In this document: one piece after another, positions 15,226 to 25,348 of the stretch | How positions within the stretch are numbered: the stretch's first letter is position 1 | Layout of the letters: each line of letters opens with the position of its first letter | Assembly (NCBI RefSeq): GCF_002432345.1 | Contig: NZ_DJDT01000208.1 | Location: forward strand, 1-33,780 | From: Pedobacter sp. UBA5917 | GTDB lineage: Bacteria > Bacteroidota > Bacteroidia > Sphingobacteriales > Sphingobacteriaceae | Reading direction: 5' to 3' | Length of the DNA stretch: 33,780 nucleotides | The notes under the pieces: generated by a model | Databases searched by the model: none | The model's input: the letters and a program-made list of their open reading frames with translations, nothing else | What the model was told of the DNA's origin: nothing | Program-made: the position numbers and the translations under genes

Positions 15226-15996
15226 ATGAAAAAGCTCATTGTTATTTTGCTTCTGATCCAGGCAAATTTTATCTACGCCCAAAAGAACCTGTTTAAAACT
15301 TTAAAAGTTGATAAAACCACAAAAATTATCGGAAGACATCAATTAAACGATACTACTTATAAAAAGTACAATTTTATAATCGAAGATTCTGCCCAAATTG
15401 CTGTATTTATCAAGCATATCAAATTAGGCGATGAAATAGTTAATTCATTGGGGAACCCCAATTTCAGCCTGAGCATTATTCAAAACCAAAGGGAAATCGG
15501 TTCGTGGACGATTACTCCTTACTTAAAAAGGGTGATGGTTCATGATGGACATACCTACCAGTTTGAAATGAATCAGATTGCCGAACTCAACAAATTCTAT
15601 CCCTTTGATTATAAAGTGGAAGATATCGTTTTTAAGCAGAAAACTGACTACGAAAAATACCTTGCCGAACAACAGAAAAAACCAGATTTTCTATTTCATT
15701 ATGCTCCTTCATTTAAATATGAGGGAAGTTTTGAAATTGAATTTAAAAAATCATCAAAATTTCCCCATCCAAAAGCTATAATGGAATTTTTGGATCCTTA
15801 CCTTCTTAAAATTTTAAGTAAGAATGAATTTGCTGTACTCTATAAAGCAGGTGGGAAAAACATGGAAGATCCGGATCAATACACCATTACGGTTATGGGG
15901 CCCAAAAAGTTGTACGACGAGTTAAAAATAGACAACCTTAAAAATGAGAACTGGCAGCCAACTGAGGAACAGGCACATTTTTATTATAAAAAGTAA
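15226..15996 (+). CDS. Exported protein of unknown function
   Basis: 256 residues. A clear Sec signal peptide (MKKLIVILLLIQANFIYAQ) is cleaved near residue 19. The mature part is Lys/Tyr-rich with alternating hydrophobic strands and no motif that I recognise. It stands alone on its strand, facing away from the 43-residue membrane protein, and is closed by the terminator at 16048. Confidence 0.75.
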   Translation: MKKLIVILLLIQANFIYAQKNLFKTLKVDKTTKIIGRHQLNDTTYKKYNFIIEDSAQIAVFIKHIKLGDEIVNSLGNPNFSLSIIQNQREIGSWTITPYLKRVMVHDGHTYQFEMNQIAELNKFYPFDYKVEDIVFKQKTDYEKYLAEQQKKPDFLFHYAPSFKYEGSFEIEFKKSSKFPHPKAIMEFLDPYLLKILSKNEFAVLYKAGGKNMEDPDQYTITVMGPKKLYDELKIDNLKNENWQPTEEQAHFYYKK

Positions 15997-16047
15997 AACC
16001 ATCAGTTAATTTTCTATTAAAACAATAGTTAACGCCTATTTTATCAA

Positions 16048-16092
16048 AAACCTAATCTAAAATGCCAAAATGATATTTAGATTAGGTTTTTT
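16048..16092 (+). terminator. Rho-independent terminator
   Basis: AAACCTAATCTAAA (16048-16061) pairs perfectly with TTTAGATTAGGTTT (16076-16089), followed by a T run. It separates the exported unknown protein from the SusR-like gene. Confidence 0.85.
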
Positions 16093-16157
16093 AATGTTTT
16101 ATATTAATCTTTAATTTATCAACTACCATTACTGACCAAAAAACAATCTCTGCCCGG

Positions 16158-17777
16158 ATGAAATATTTATTGTGTTTGATCTGTCTTTTTATTTTCCAAA
16201 CAGACACCTTTAGCGGTCAAAACAATACAGATCAGGATGAAAACAGCCTTTTGATCAAACTCCGCAACGAATTGGGCAAAAAATCCTTTTATGATCAGGA
16301 AAAGACCGGACGCATCGAAAAACTGGAGAAACTGCTCAGTTCAACCGACGATTTAAATTTCAGATATGAAGTATACCTGAAACTGTATAACGAATATAAA
16401 TCGTTCAATTATGAAAAGGCTTTTAGCTATGCTTTTAAACTCCAGGAAGTTGGTCGGCTAAAACGGGACCCCTCAAAAATTGCCTACGGTAAAGTGAAGC
16501 TGGGCTTTGTACTGCTATCATCGGGAATGTTTAAGGAAACATTCGATTCGCTAAAAACAGTGCAGGTTAAGCTGCTTTCGGACGAAGGAAAAAAGGAATA
16601 TTACCTCATCACTGCCAGAACCTACTACGACCTGTCGGACTTTACAAAAGATAATTATTACAGTCCTATTTACAACAAAGCTGCCGGGCTGTATATTGAT
16701 TCGGCATTGGCACTTTATCCGAAAAAATCGTTCGAACACGTGTATTACGATGCTCTTAAATCTTTAAAAAACAAGGATATGGAGGCAGCGACCATCAGTT
16801 TCGAAAAATTGCTCAATACGGCCAACTATACCTTAACCGATCATCAGTTTGCGGTTACCGCTTCTACATTAAGTGATATTTTTATCCAGAGCAACAAGCG
16901 CGATAAAGCCATCGATCTGCTGATCCGTGCCGCAATTGCTGACGTTAAATCATCAACCAAAGAAGCTGCCGCACTGGGCAATCTGGCAAAATTACTGCAC
17001 CAACGGGGAGATGTTGATGATGCCTATGTTTTCATTAAAGCAGCTATGGACGATGCCACCTATTATGGCGCCAGGCAACGGAAAATCCAGATGGGCGCCA
17101 TACTACCGTTAATTGCAGGTAAACGCATCAATAGCGTGGAAGAACAAAGGCGCGCCCTGTTTTTTTATGCTTCGCTGCTTACCGCTTTAGCTGCAATCCT
17201 GATCATTTTTGCCATCATCATTTACAAACAGCTCCGTAAAATTAAAATTGCCGACAAAATTATCGTACAGGCCAACAATAATCTGAAAGAAACCGTTAAC
17301 AAACTGGATGAGGCCAATAAAATTAAGGAAGAATATATCGGCTATTATTTTAACCTCATTTCCGAATATATTGAGAAACTGGAGAAGTTTAAAAGGTCGG
17401 TTGATAATAAGCTGATCACTAAGAAATATGACGACATCAGACTACTGGTTGATAATATTAACCTAAAAAAAGAGCGCGAAGAACTGTTTGTTAATTACGA
17501 CAAGGCTTTTCTTAAAATCTTTCCAAATTTTGTAGCTTCTTTTAATTCGCTGTTTGTTGCAGAAAACCAGATCATTTTAATGCCTACGCAATTACTGAAT
17601 ACCGATCTGAGGATATTTTCGCTCATCAGGTTGGGCGTTAACGATACAGAGAAAATTGCCCATATATTAGGGTACTCTGTTAATACCATTTACAATTATA
17701 AGGCAAGGCTGAAATCGAAATCTTTAATAGCAAATGATGATTTTGAAGATGTAATTATGACTATAAAGGCCGTTTAA
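16158..17777 (+). CDS. SusR-like membrane-bound transcriptional regulator (DUF6377 type)
   Basis: 539 residues. An N-terminal signal or anchor (residues 1-19) is followed by a helical, TPR-like periplasmic sensor of about 300 residues. Then come a transmembrane helix at about 333-355 (FYASLLTALAAILIIFAIIIY), a coiled-coil-like segment (VNKLDEANKIKEEYIGYYF) and a C-terminal LuxR-like helix-turn-helix (DTEKIAHILGYSVNTIYNYK). This is the layout of SusR, which senses maltose-type products in the periplasm and activates the sus genes from the membrane. It lies 182 bp upstream of susC on the same strand, with susD and GH97 beyond, so it is the likely activator of this locus. Assignment rests on layout and context. 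Confidence 0.78.
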   Translation: MKYLLCLICLFIFQTDTFSGQNNTDQDENSLLIKLRNELGKKSFYDQEKTGRIEKLEKLLSSTDDLNFRYEVYLKLYNEYKSFNYEKAFSYAFKLQEVGRLKRDPSKIAYGKVKLGFVLLSSGMFKETFDSLKTVQVKLLSDEGKKEYYLITARTYYDLSDFTKDNYYSPIYNKAAGLYIDSALALYPKKSFEHVYYDALKSLKNKDMEAATISFEKLLNTANYTLTDHQFAVTASTLSDIFIQSNKRDKAIDLLIRAAIADVKSSTKEAAALGNLAKLLHQRGDVDDAYVFIKAAMDDATYYGARQRKIQMGAILPLIAGKRINSVEEQRRALFFYASLLTALAAILIIFAIIIYKQLRKIKIADKIIVQANNNLKETVNKLDEANKIKEEYIGYYFNLISEYIEKLEKFKRSVDNKLITKKYDDIRLLVDNINLKKEREELFVNYDKAFLKIFPNFVASFNSLFVAENQIILMPTQLLNTDLRIFSLIRLGVNDTEKIAHILGYSVNTIYNYKARLKSKSLIANDDFEDVIMTIKAV

Positions 17778-17790
17778 GAATAATTGGCCC

Positions 17791-17811
17791 TTATATTTTG
17801 TTTATATTTTG
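17791..17811 (+). promoter_or_regulatory. Tandem 10-mers in the susR-susC spacer
   Basis: TTATATTTTG occurs at 17791-17800 and again at 17802-17811, an 11-bp step that puts both on one face of the helix. It may be an activator site for susC; the evidence is only the repetition and the position. Confidence 0.25.
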
Positions 17812-17959
17812 ACTGAATTTAAAAAAATCAAAAACCTTATAATCAGCTATTTAAAAAATATTTATTCTCTATTCATTTATATTCGTTCGTTGAAATTTGT
17901 TCCATTTTCATTTATAGTTTCTCTTTGAGGTACCAAATATAAACCTAACAAAGAGTACT

Positions 17960-20900
17960 ATGGACAGAAAACAATTACTTAAAAAGTTTCTTTTTATTCC
18001 TTTACTGCTTTTGCTCACTTTTCATGTCAGCGCACAACCCGCAGCAGTAAGCGGAAAAATAACCGATGGATCAGGATTGTCTCTTCCGGGTGTAAGTATT
18101 TCCATTAAAGGAACATCGAAGGGAACCCTGAGCGATGGAAACGGAAATTATACCCTAACAGCATCGGATGCCGACATCCTTGTTTTTTCGACGATCGGTT
18201 TTACCTCCCGCGAAATAAAAGTGGGTAAACAAACCACCATTAACGTTCAGCTCACCGAGGAATCCAATTCGCTCAATGATGTTGTTGTGGTGGGCTATGG
18301 AACACAAAAACGGAAAGACCTCACCGGATCAGTATCTTCTGTAAAAGGTGATGTTTTTAAGAATCAACCCATCACCAATGCAACAGAGGCCTTACAGGGA
18401 AGAATTGCAGGGGTAAATATTGTAAAAAGCTCTGGAGCTCCAGATGCACAGCCCACTATCATCATCAGGGGATTATCTTCCCTGAACCAACCCAATCCGC
18501 TCTACATTGTGGATGGTATCCGTGTTAACGATGTAAGCAACGTTAACGTGCAGGATGTAGAATCGATGGATGTTTTAAAAGATGCCGCAGCAGCATCAAT
18601 TTATGGTGCCGCAGCGGCTGGCGGTGTGTTGTTAATTACCACTAAAAAAGGGTCATCGTCTTCTCCCCAGATCAATTACAATTTCCGTTATGGCATAACC
18701 ACTCCAAAAGTTGGCGAATTGCTTGATAAAGACGGTTACATCAAATTACAGAACATCATCAACCCAGGAAGGTTTACCAATGCGGCCCGCTTAGATACTT
18801 TGGCCAATACCAACTGGATAGATGAAACATTTAAAAATGCAAATGAGCAGAACCATAACATTTCATTAAGCGGTCAGTTCCCGATTGGAGATTACCTGGT
18901 TTCGGGCTTTTACAACAAACAGGAAGGTGTTGCACGGAGCAACTTTTCGAACATTGGAGGCGCCAGAATCAACACCAATTACAGGTTGGGCAAAATATTC
19001 AAGTTCGGCGAACAGCTTTCGCTTTCGCGCCGTAAAACTTCCAGTCCGCAATCGGTAGGTGTTGAAGCGCAATTGCACAATGCTCCTTTCCGAACCCTGC
19101 CTATTATTCCGGTATTTAATAAAGATGGCAAATATGGCACATTGCCAACAGGTTATCCGGGCTTATCCTTTTCAGGTACCCATCCGGTAGGTGCGGTTGA
19201 TAATGCCAGCGTAGAAGATTACAGGAACAACCTGCAGGCCAATATTTATGGCGAGGTACAGCTTCCGCTCCATTTAACCTTCAGGAGCAATGTGGGTTAC
19301 TCGTATTATAACCAGACCCAGAACTATTTCCAGAATGCCTTTTCAATAGGTGGTGTGGGCGCAGGTTCAAACTCGCTGAACAAACTTTCGGTCGAAAATC
19401 AATCCCTGCTCACCAACTTTATATTAACCTATAACCAAAGTTTTGGCAAGCACAATATTAACGCGGTAGGTGGTTTCGAGCAGATTACCAGTAAATTTAA
19501 TAATGTAAATGTTACGGCAAACAATGTTTCGCCGGCCGCTGCGGCCGATTATTCGTTTATCCCAACGGCAAGCACAACCTATCTTTTTACGGGCCAGAAT
19601 GATAACAACGGTTTAATTAAATCTTTATTTGCCCGTTTAAACTATAATTACGCAGGAAAATACTACCTATCAGGATCAATCAGGAGAGATGCCAACTTTA
19701 CCGTTTTCGGTCCGAATAAACAAAGGGGAACTTTTCCTGCAGTTTCCGGAGGCTGGAATATTTCTGAGGAACCTTTCTTTAAATCAACACTGCCGGTATT
19801 CGATATACTGAAATTCAGGGCAAGTTATGGCGAACTTGGGAACAGCAATATTGCACCTTACTCCTACCTATCAGTTTATCAGCCATTTTCAAGCTTAGGC
19901 AACGGCAGTGCGGGTGGGGCAAACTTTTCACCGGGTGCAACCATTATCCCCGGCACTACCTACAGTGCCATTCCAAATCCCGACCTCCATTGGGAAACCA
20001 TTAAGGAGCTTAACATCGGTTTAGATGGAGAGCTGCTAAAAAACAAACTCTATTTTACCCTCGAATATTACAATAAGAAAACCGAAGATATGCTTTATGC
20101 ATTGCCTATGGCGCCAAGTGCCGGTATTTCGGGTGCTTACATTACCAATATTGGCTCGGTTAGCAATAAAGGAGTCGAATTATTGCTGGGCTATCGTAGT
20201 AAAATCGGAAATCTAGGTTTCGACGTTAGTTTTACAGGTGGTTATAATAAAAATGAAGTTACCAAACTTACCTCGCAAACCACTTCTGAGTTAAGCGATG
20301 GTTATAACTATTACAATAACGGCGACGTATCTTTCCAGATTATGCCTAACCAAACCATTACCACCACCAGGGCCGGCTTACCTTTTGGATCGTTTTACGG
20401 ATATAAATCGCTTGGTATTTTCCAAACTGATGCAGAGGCAGCGAAACAAACGGTTAACGGTATTGCTGCCCATGCAGGCGATTTACATTTCGAAGACCTG
20501 GATGGAAACGGCGTGATCAACGATCAGGACCGCAAGGTGATCGGCAACCCCAACCCTAAATTTGTTTATGGATTAAATCTCCGCTTTAATTATAAGGGTT
20601 TTGATGCTGCCTTTTTATTTAACGGTGTAGCCGGGGTAGACCTTTTTAATGGTGTGAAAGCTTACGAAATGCGTCCTTTTTCTGATGGTAATACCTCTCC
20701 TAAAGTTTGGGGGGCATCTTTCCTTGCCGGAAATGGTTTAACAGATCAACCCCGTTTGGGAGTAGTTAATACAAATGGAAGCTTTAACCTCGATCCGAAT
20801 GGAAACTACTCTTCAGTAAACAGCTATTTCGTTGAAAAAGGCGATTACCTGAAATTGAAAAACCTACAGATCGGTTATACTTTTTCTGGTGGTTTTATGC

Positions 20901-21103
20901 AAAAAGCAAAAATTAGAAGCTTAAGGTTGTTTGTAATGGGCAATAACTTATTCACCATCACCAATTATACGGGTCTTGATCCCGAACTCGGGTCTTCATT
21001 TTCCCCTTCCGGTTATTCGGGCGTAACCTCGCGCGGAATCGATGTGGTAAGCCAGTATCCGCAAACCAGGATTTACTCTTTCGGGCTTGATGTTAATTTC
21101 TAA
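17960..21103 (+). CDS. SusC-family TonB-dependent outer-membrane transporter
   Basis: 1047 residues, a normal SusC length. A signal peptide (to about residue 25, FHVSA) precedes a carboxypeptidase-regulatory-like domain (VSGKITDGSGLSLPGVSISIKGTSKGTLSD, about 30-108). The SusC hallmark NDVVVVGYGTQKRKDLTGSV follows, then a plug domain (LQGRIAGVNI, IIRGLSSL, PLYIVDGI, DAAAASIYGAAAAGGVLLITTKKG) and a large beta-barrel ending in an aromatic strand YSFGLDVNF. It imports oligosaccharides across the outer membrane with TonB energy, capped by the SusD lipoprotein encoded next. SusR-like and GH97 neighbours point to an alpha-glucan substrate. Confidence 0.96.
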   Translation: MDRKQLLKKFLFIPLLLLLTFHVSAQPAAVSGKITDGSGLSLPGVSISIKGTSKGTLSDGNGNYTLTASDADILVFSTIGFTSREIKVGKQTTINVQLTEESNSLNDVVVVGYGTQKRKDLTGSVSSVKGDVFKNQPITNATEALQGRIAGVNIVKSSGAPDAQPTIIIRGLSSLNQPNPLYIVDGIRVNDVSNVNVQDVESMDVLKDAAAASIYGAAAAGGVLLITTKKGSSSSPQINYNFRYGITTPKVGELLDKDGYIKLQNIINPGRFTNAARLDTLANTNWIDETFKNANEQNHNISLSGQFPIGDYLVSGFYNKQEGVARSNFSNIGGARINTNYRLGKIFKFGEQLSLSRRKTSSPQSVGVEAQLHNAPFRTLPIIPVFNKDGKYGTLPTGYPGLSFSGTHPVGAVDNASVEDYRNNLQANIYGEVQLPLHLTFRSNVGYSYYNQTQNYFQNAFSIGGVGAGSNSLNKLSVENQSLLTNFILTYNQSFGKHNINAVGGFEQITSKFNNVNVTANNVSPAAAADYSFIPTASTTYLFTGQNDNNGLIKSLFARLNYNYAGKYYLSGSIRRDANFTVFGPNKQRGTFPAVSGGWNISEEPFFKSTLPVFDILKFRASYGELGNSNIAPYSYLSVYQPFSSLGNGSAGGANFSPGATIIPGTTYSAIPNPDLHWETIKELNIGLDGELLKNKLYFTLEYYNKKTEDMLYALPMAPSAGISGAYITNIGSVSNKGVELLLGYRSKIGNLGFDVSFTGGYNKNEVTKLTSQTTSELSDGYNYYNNGDVSFQIMPNQTITTTRAGLPFGSFYGYKSLGIFQTDAEAAKQTVNGIAAHAGDLHFEDLDGNGVINDQDRKVIGNPNPKFVYGLNLRFNYKGFDAAFLFNGVAGVDLFNGVKAYEMRPFSDGNTSPKVWGASFLAGNGLTDQPRLGVVNTNGSFNLDPNGNYSSVNSYFVEKGDYLKLKNLQIGYTFSGGFMQKAKIRSLRLFVMGNNLFTITNYTGLDPELGSSFSPSGYSGVTSRGIDVVSQYPQTRIYSFGLDVNF

Positions 21104-21122
21104 ATGCTATAAAATAAATAAG

Positions 21123-22943
21123 ATGTACAAAAAAATATTTATTGCAATACTGGCTATTGTTTTATTAGCTGGTTGCAAAAAAGATCCTTCACTGGTGGTT
21201 CCAACCGACCAGAATTCTACTTCATCATTTCCGAATACACTTGATGAGCTAAATACCATTTTAGCCCCTGCTTATGGAAACCTAAAAAGTATTGGTTTGT
21301 GGGGTTTCGAACTGATGCCAAAAGCACTCGAAAATTCGACACATACTGGCGATGCAAATTACAATGGTGATGCGGCATGGAACGAAATGACTGCAAATAA
21401 CCTCAGCATTACCAATGGCAAATCGCAAAATGCGTGGACTGCCTTATATGCAGGTGTAACCGTATGTAACGTTACGCTTGCCGCGGCCGATTTTTTTGAG
21501 GCCAATAAAGCTACCTCATCGCAAAAAGCAGATATAGATGCCATCCGCGGACAGGCCAAGTTTATGAGGGCTTTTTATTATTTCCAGCTCGAAACCCTAT
21601 TTGGTGAGGCTTACATAAAAGCAGGCGGTGTTAACGAAAGCAAAAAAGGCGTTCCTCTTTATACTGCAGTACCCAAAAATGTGGAAGATACCCAGCAAGG
21701 GCGTGCAACAACCAAGGCGGTATGGGATTTTATAAAAGCCGACTTAAAGGACGCTGCCACTTTGCTCGATAACAGAGTTTGGTCGGCAACTGAAATTGGA
21801 AGAGCCAATAAATGGTCGGCAAAAGCCTTATTGGGCAAAGCCTATGTATTTACCGAAGATTGGGCCAATGCTAAAACAACCCTGCTTGAAGTGATTAACA
21901 ACAGTGGGAAAAGCCTGATGCCTTTTGCAAAATACAAAGATGCATTTAACGGTAACACCGCAAACGAGTATAACGAAGAATCGTTATTCGAGCTCAATGT
22001 AGATGCCGACAACAAAGGAAATTATGGCCCCTGGGGTGGCGTTCCAAACGCTTCTACGTTGAACGGGGTAATCTGGTCGCCATATATTCTAAGCGAGGCC
22101 GGTACCGAAACAGGATCGAGGCCTTTGGGTTATGGCGGAAACCTTGGGGTACACGATAAAAACATTAAACGTTTTGGTTATCCATTGGGCTATTATACCC
22201 TGGTTGCTAACCCGGCTTTTGATAACAGTAAACCCGCCAGTTTTAACAATCCTGCGCAGATTATGGATCCTGCTTACAAAGCACAGGCCATATTGGTAAG
22301 AACAAACAAAACAGCCGATCCGCGCTTATACGTAAACCTGGTACAGCCATGGGTTGATGTATTGAACACCGACTGGAACGGCGGACCAAAACAAAATGTA
22401 CCGGTTTCAAAACCCGATTACCTTGCCGGCGAACCCAATACCTATGGCTGGGGATTTAGAAAATATGCAGCCATTGATTACCATATCAATAACGTAAACT
22501 ACGATAAATGGAACTGGTATTTCCTGCGATTAGCTGATGTTTACCTGCTTTATGCAGAGGCAAGCATTGGTTCGGGCGATGTGGCTATGGGTCTTGAATA
22601 CATTAACAAAGTGCACCGCAGGGCTTACGATCTGCCAGTTAATACCCCTTCGGTAAGGGATTATGCTTCGTTAAATGCCGCAACACCAGCAATAAGCGAC
22701 CCTGTATTGGGTACAAATCCACTCCGTTACGAGCGCTGGGCCGAATTTTTCCACGAAGGTATCTGGTGGTTTGATGTTTGCCGCTGGAGATTGGGTCCAC
22801 AGGAAGCCGCGTTTTATGGAACAGCAAGAAACCTGACTACGCCTTTAACCTTTAACGAGGCCAAAAGCTATTCGTGGCCTATTCCCTTAGCCGAATTTAA
22901 TGCAAATGCGAAAATAGCTGGACAGCAGAATCCGGGGTATTAA
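21123..22943 (+). CDS. SusD/RagB-family starch-binding-type lipoprotein
   Basis: 606 residues from the ATG at 21123; an upstream ATG at 21087 would overlap susC and mask the lipoprotein signal. The signal AIVLLAGC gives lipidated Cys18. SusD features include the helical TPR-like half (IRGQAKFMRAFYYFQLETLFG, WDFIKADLKDA, KWSAKALLGKAYVF) and the C-terminal RLADVYLLYAEA, INKVHRRAYDLP and YERWAEFFHEGIWWFDVCRW. It forms the surface lid of the SusC channel and binds the glycan. It starts 19 bp after susC stops, so the two are translated from one message. Confidence 0.95.
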   Translation: MYKKIFIAILAIVLLAGCKKDPSLVVPTDQNSTSSFPNTLDELNTILAPAYGNLKSIGLWGFELMPKALENSTHTGDANYNGDAAWNEMTANNLSITNGKSQNAWTALYAGVTVCNVTLAAADFFEANKATSSQKADIDAIRGQAKFMRAFYYFQLETLFGEAYIKAGGVNESKKGVPLYTAVPKNVEDTQQGRATTKAVWDFIKADLKDAATLLDNRVWSATEIGRANKWSAKALLGKAYVFTEDWANAKTTLLEVINNSGKSLMPFAKYKDAFNGNTANEYNEESLFELNVDADNKGNYGPWGGVPNASTLNGVIWSPYILSEAGTETGSRPLGYGGNLGVHDKNIKRFGYPLGYYTLVANPAFDNSKPASFNNPAQIMDPAYKAQAILVRTNKTADPRLYVNLVQPWVDVLNTDWNGGPKQNVPVSKPDYLAGEPNTYGWGFRKYAAIDYHINNVNYDKWNWYFLRLADVYLLYAEASIGSGDVAMGLEYINKVHRRAYDLPVNTPSVRDYASLNAATPAISDPVLGTNPLRYERWAEFFHEGIWWFDVCRWRLGPQEAAFYGTARNLTTPLTFNEAKSYSWPIPLAEFNANAKIAGQQNPGY

Positions 22944-22949
22944 TACTGG

Positions 22950-23062
22950 TTATCCTGAGCTTGTTGAAAGTAGCGTTATTTTGAGCGAAGTGCAACGCAG
23001 CCGAGAGATCTACCTCGAGGTAGATCTCTCCACTCCGCTATGCTCCGGTCGAGATTACGACG
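22950..23062. repeat. Composite palindromic repeat between susD and the GH97 gene
   Basis: A CCTGAGCTTGTTGAAAG segment is followed by TTGAGCGAAGTG. Bases 23003-23030 then form a perfect 28-bp palindrome (GAGAGATCTACCTC and its inverse), and 23031-23062 carry CACTCCGC...CTCCGGTCGAGATTACGAC. It matches the inverse of the element at 4571-4645. It sits inside an otherwise co-directional operon and can fold into a very stable hairpin, so it may lower expression of the enzyme gene relative to susCD. Confidence 0.7.
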
Positions 23063-23109
23063 GGTTTAGCAAGTAAAACCTCATTTTATAGAGAATTAAA
23101 TAGTAACAA

Positions 23110-25227
23110 ATGATAAAAAAGATAGTTGTCCTTTTACTGAGCATTACAACGACGGGAAATGTTATTGCGCAAACCAATAAAAATGAAGTAACACTTAACC
23201 AGGTGAAGCTTGGTTTTGCCCTCAACCCAAACGGCGTACCAACTTATACCGTTAGTTACAAGGATAAAGTAATCATCCAGAATTCTTCCCTTGGTTTTAA
23301 GCTGGCAGATCAGCGCCCGATGGATGCTGGTTTCGAAATCACTAACATAGAAAAAACGGCTAAAAACGAAAGCTGGAAGCCGGTATGGGGCGAAACAAAT
23401 ACCATACAGAACCATTATGAAGAGCTTACCGTACACCTAAAAGAAAAAAGTGAAAAACCCAGACTGCTCGATATTATATTCAGGGTGTTTGAAAATGGAA
23501 TAGCTTTCCGTTACATATTCCCAAAACAGACCGAACTGAATTATTTTATCATCACCGATGAACTCACCGAATTTAATTTAACAGGCGATCATAAGGCATT
23601 CTGGATCCCGGGCGATTACGATTCAAACGAATATATTTACACCACTTCGCCGTTAAGCCAGATAGATGCCTGGAAAGTGCAGAAAGCGGCAACCGATATT
23701 GCTGTAAGAACCGTTCCTGATCAGTTTGCGGTACAAACCCCATTAATGCTAAAAACTGCAGAAGGTTTATACATCAACATCCACGAGGCTGCATTAATTA
23801 ATTATCCGGCCATGCAGTTGCATGTTAATAAAGCAACAAATGGTTTAAGTTCAAATCTGGTGCCCGATGCCTTGGGCAACAAAGCTTACCTGCATGCTCC
23901 TTTTAGTACACCATGGAGAACGGTTATTGTTAGCGATAAGGCCGCAGATATTCTGGATTCAAAAATGATTCTAAACCTGAACGAACCTTCGGTAATTGCA
24001 GAAACCGAATGGATAAAACCAATGAAATTTGTTGGTGTTTGGTGGGAAATGCAGACCGGAAAAAGTACCTGGAGTTATGCCGAAAATATGGATAAAGTTG
24101 ACCGGAACGGAAAACTGATTGCCAGCGGAAAACATGGCGCAAATACCGCCAATGTTAAAAAATACATCGATTTTGCTGCTAAAAACGGTATTGGTGGTGT
24201 GCTGGTAGAGGGTTGGAATACCGGCTGGGAAGATTGGTTTGGAAACTGGAAGGAGGAAGTATTCGATTTCGTTACCCCATATCCCGATTTCGACCTTAAG
24301 GAGATTACCGTTTATGCCCAATCCAAAAATGTAAAGATGATTATGCATAACGAAACCTCGGGTTCGGCAAGCAGCTACGAACGTCAGCTCGACACGGCTT
24401 TCTGTTTTATGAATAAATTTAACTATCCAGCAGTTAAAACCGGTTATGTAGGCAAGATAATCCCCAGAGGAGAACACCACGACGGGCAATGGATGGTGAA
24501 TCATTTTAACCGTGTAAACCAAAAGGCTGCCGACCATAAAGTGATGATCGACGTTCACGAAGCGATGAGGCCAACGGGTTTGCACAGAACCTATCCCAAT
24601 TTTATCGCCAGTGAGGCCGGACGGGGAAATGAATACAATGCTTTTAGCAATGGCAACGCGCCCGAGCACGAAACGATTTTACCCTTTACCAGATTAATGG
24701 GCGGACCAATGGATTACACGCCCGGGATCTTTAAACTGAAAGGTTATGCATCCGGCGATCCAGGCCGTCAGGTGCACACCACGTTGGCCAAGCAACTGGC
24801 ACTTTATGTAACTTTGTATAGCCCTTTACAAATGGCGGCAGATTGTCCTGAAAATTACGAGGCACATCCGGATGCATTTCAGTTTATTAAAGATGTTCCG
24901 ACCGACTGGGACGACACCAAAATTATTGAGGCGGAACCAGGCGATTACATCACTATAGCCCGCAAAGGTAAAAATTCGCAGGCCTGGTATATTGGCGCCA
25001 TTACCGACGAAAATGCCAGAAAAACAAAAATCGCTCTATCTTTTCTGGATAAGGATAAAAGTTATATCGCAACAGTTTATGCCGATGCTAAAGGTGCCGA
25101 TTGGAAAGAACATCCCGAACTTTACAAAATAACAAAAACCAAAGTAACATCAGCCAGTGTATTAACGCTCGAATTGGCACCCGGCGGAGGAGCTGCACTC
25201 GAAATTGTACCGGTTGATTCAAAATAA
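23110..25227 (+). CDS. GH97 alpha-glucosidase, inverting SusB type
   Basis: 705 residues with a signal peptide (about 1-20, NVIAQ). An N-terminal beta-sandwich domain (GFALNPNGVPTYTVSYKDK, FRVFENGIAFRYIFP) precedes a (beta/alpha)8 domain and a C-terminal beta domain. Glu415 (MHNETSGSA), Glu484 (DVHEAMRPTG) and Glu508 (GRGNEYNAF) have exactly the spacing of SusB Glu439, Glu508 and Glu532; Glu502 matches Ca-ligand Glu526 and Glu174 probably Glu194. A Glu rather than Asp at the 415 position region marks the inverting alpha-glucosidase branch instead of the retaining alpha-galactosidase branch. It probably hydrolyses alpha-glucosides from the non-reducing end in the periplasm, acting on material taken up by SusC/D. 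SusB numbering is from memory of the published structure. Confidence 0.93.
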   Translation: MIKKIVVLLLSITTTGNVIAQTNKNEVTLNQVKLGFALNPNGVPTYTVSYKDKVIIQNSSLGFKLADQRPMDAGFEITNIEKTAKNESWKPVWGETNTIQNHYEELTVHLKEKSEKPRLLDIIFRVFENGIAFRYIFPKQTELNYFIITDELTEFNLTGDHKAFWIPGDYDSNEYIYTTSPLSQIDAWKVQKAATDIAVRTVPDQFAVQTPLMLKTAEGLYINIHEAALINYPAMQLHVNKATNGLSSNLVPDALGNKAYLHAPFSTPWRTVIVSDKAADILDSKMILNLNEPSVIAETEWIKPMKFVGVWWEMQTGKSTWSYAENMDKVDRNGKLIASGKHGANTANVKKYIDFAAKNGIGGVLVEGWNTGWEDWFGNWKEEVFDFVTPYPDFDLKEITVYAQSKNVKMIMHNETSGSASSYERQLDTAFCFMNKFNYPAVKTGYVGKIIPRGEHHDGQWMVNHFNRVNQKAADHKVMIDVHEAMRPTGLHRTYPNFIASEAGRGNEYNAFSNGNAPEHETILPFTRLMGGPMDYTPGIFKLKGYASGDPGRQVHTTLAKQLALYVTLYSPLQMAADCPENYEAHPDAFQFIKDVPTDWDDTKIIEAEPGDYITIARKGKNSQAWYIGAITDENARKTKIALSFLDKDKSYIATVYADAKGADWKEHPELYKITKTKVTSASVLTLELAPGGGAALEIVPVDSK

Positions 25228-25348
25228 ATAAGATCGAAAAATAAAGCTTGGCAGAACTATCGAAAACAGATCGTCCTGTCAAGTTTAAAAAATCAAATAG
25301 TAGATTGATAAATCATTTTCTTTTATAAAAATAAGAGGCAAACATTTT

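Noticed and set aside
23971..24669. 232-residue open frame on the minus strand
   Set aside because: It lies wholly inside the well-supported GH97 gene and has no protein-like motif; it is a by-product of codon use on the other strand.
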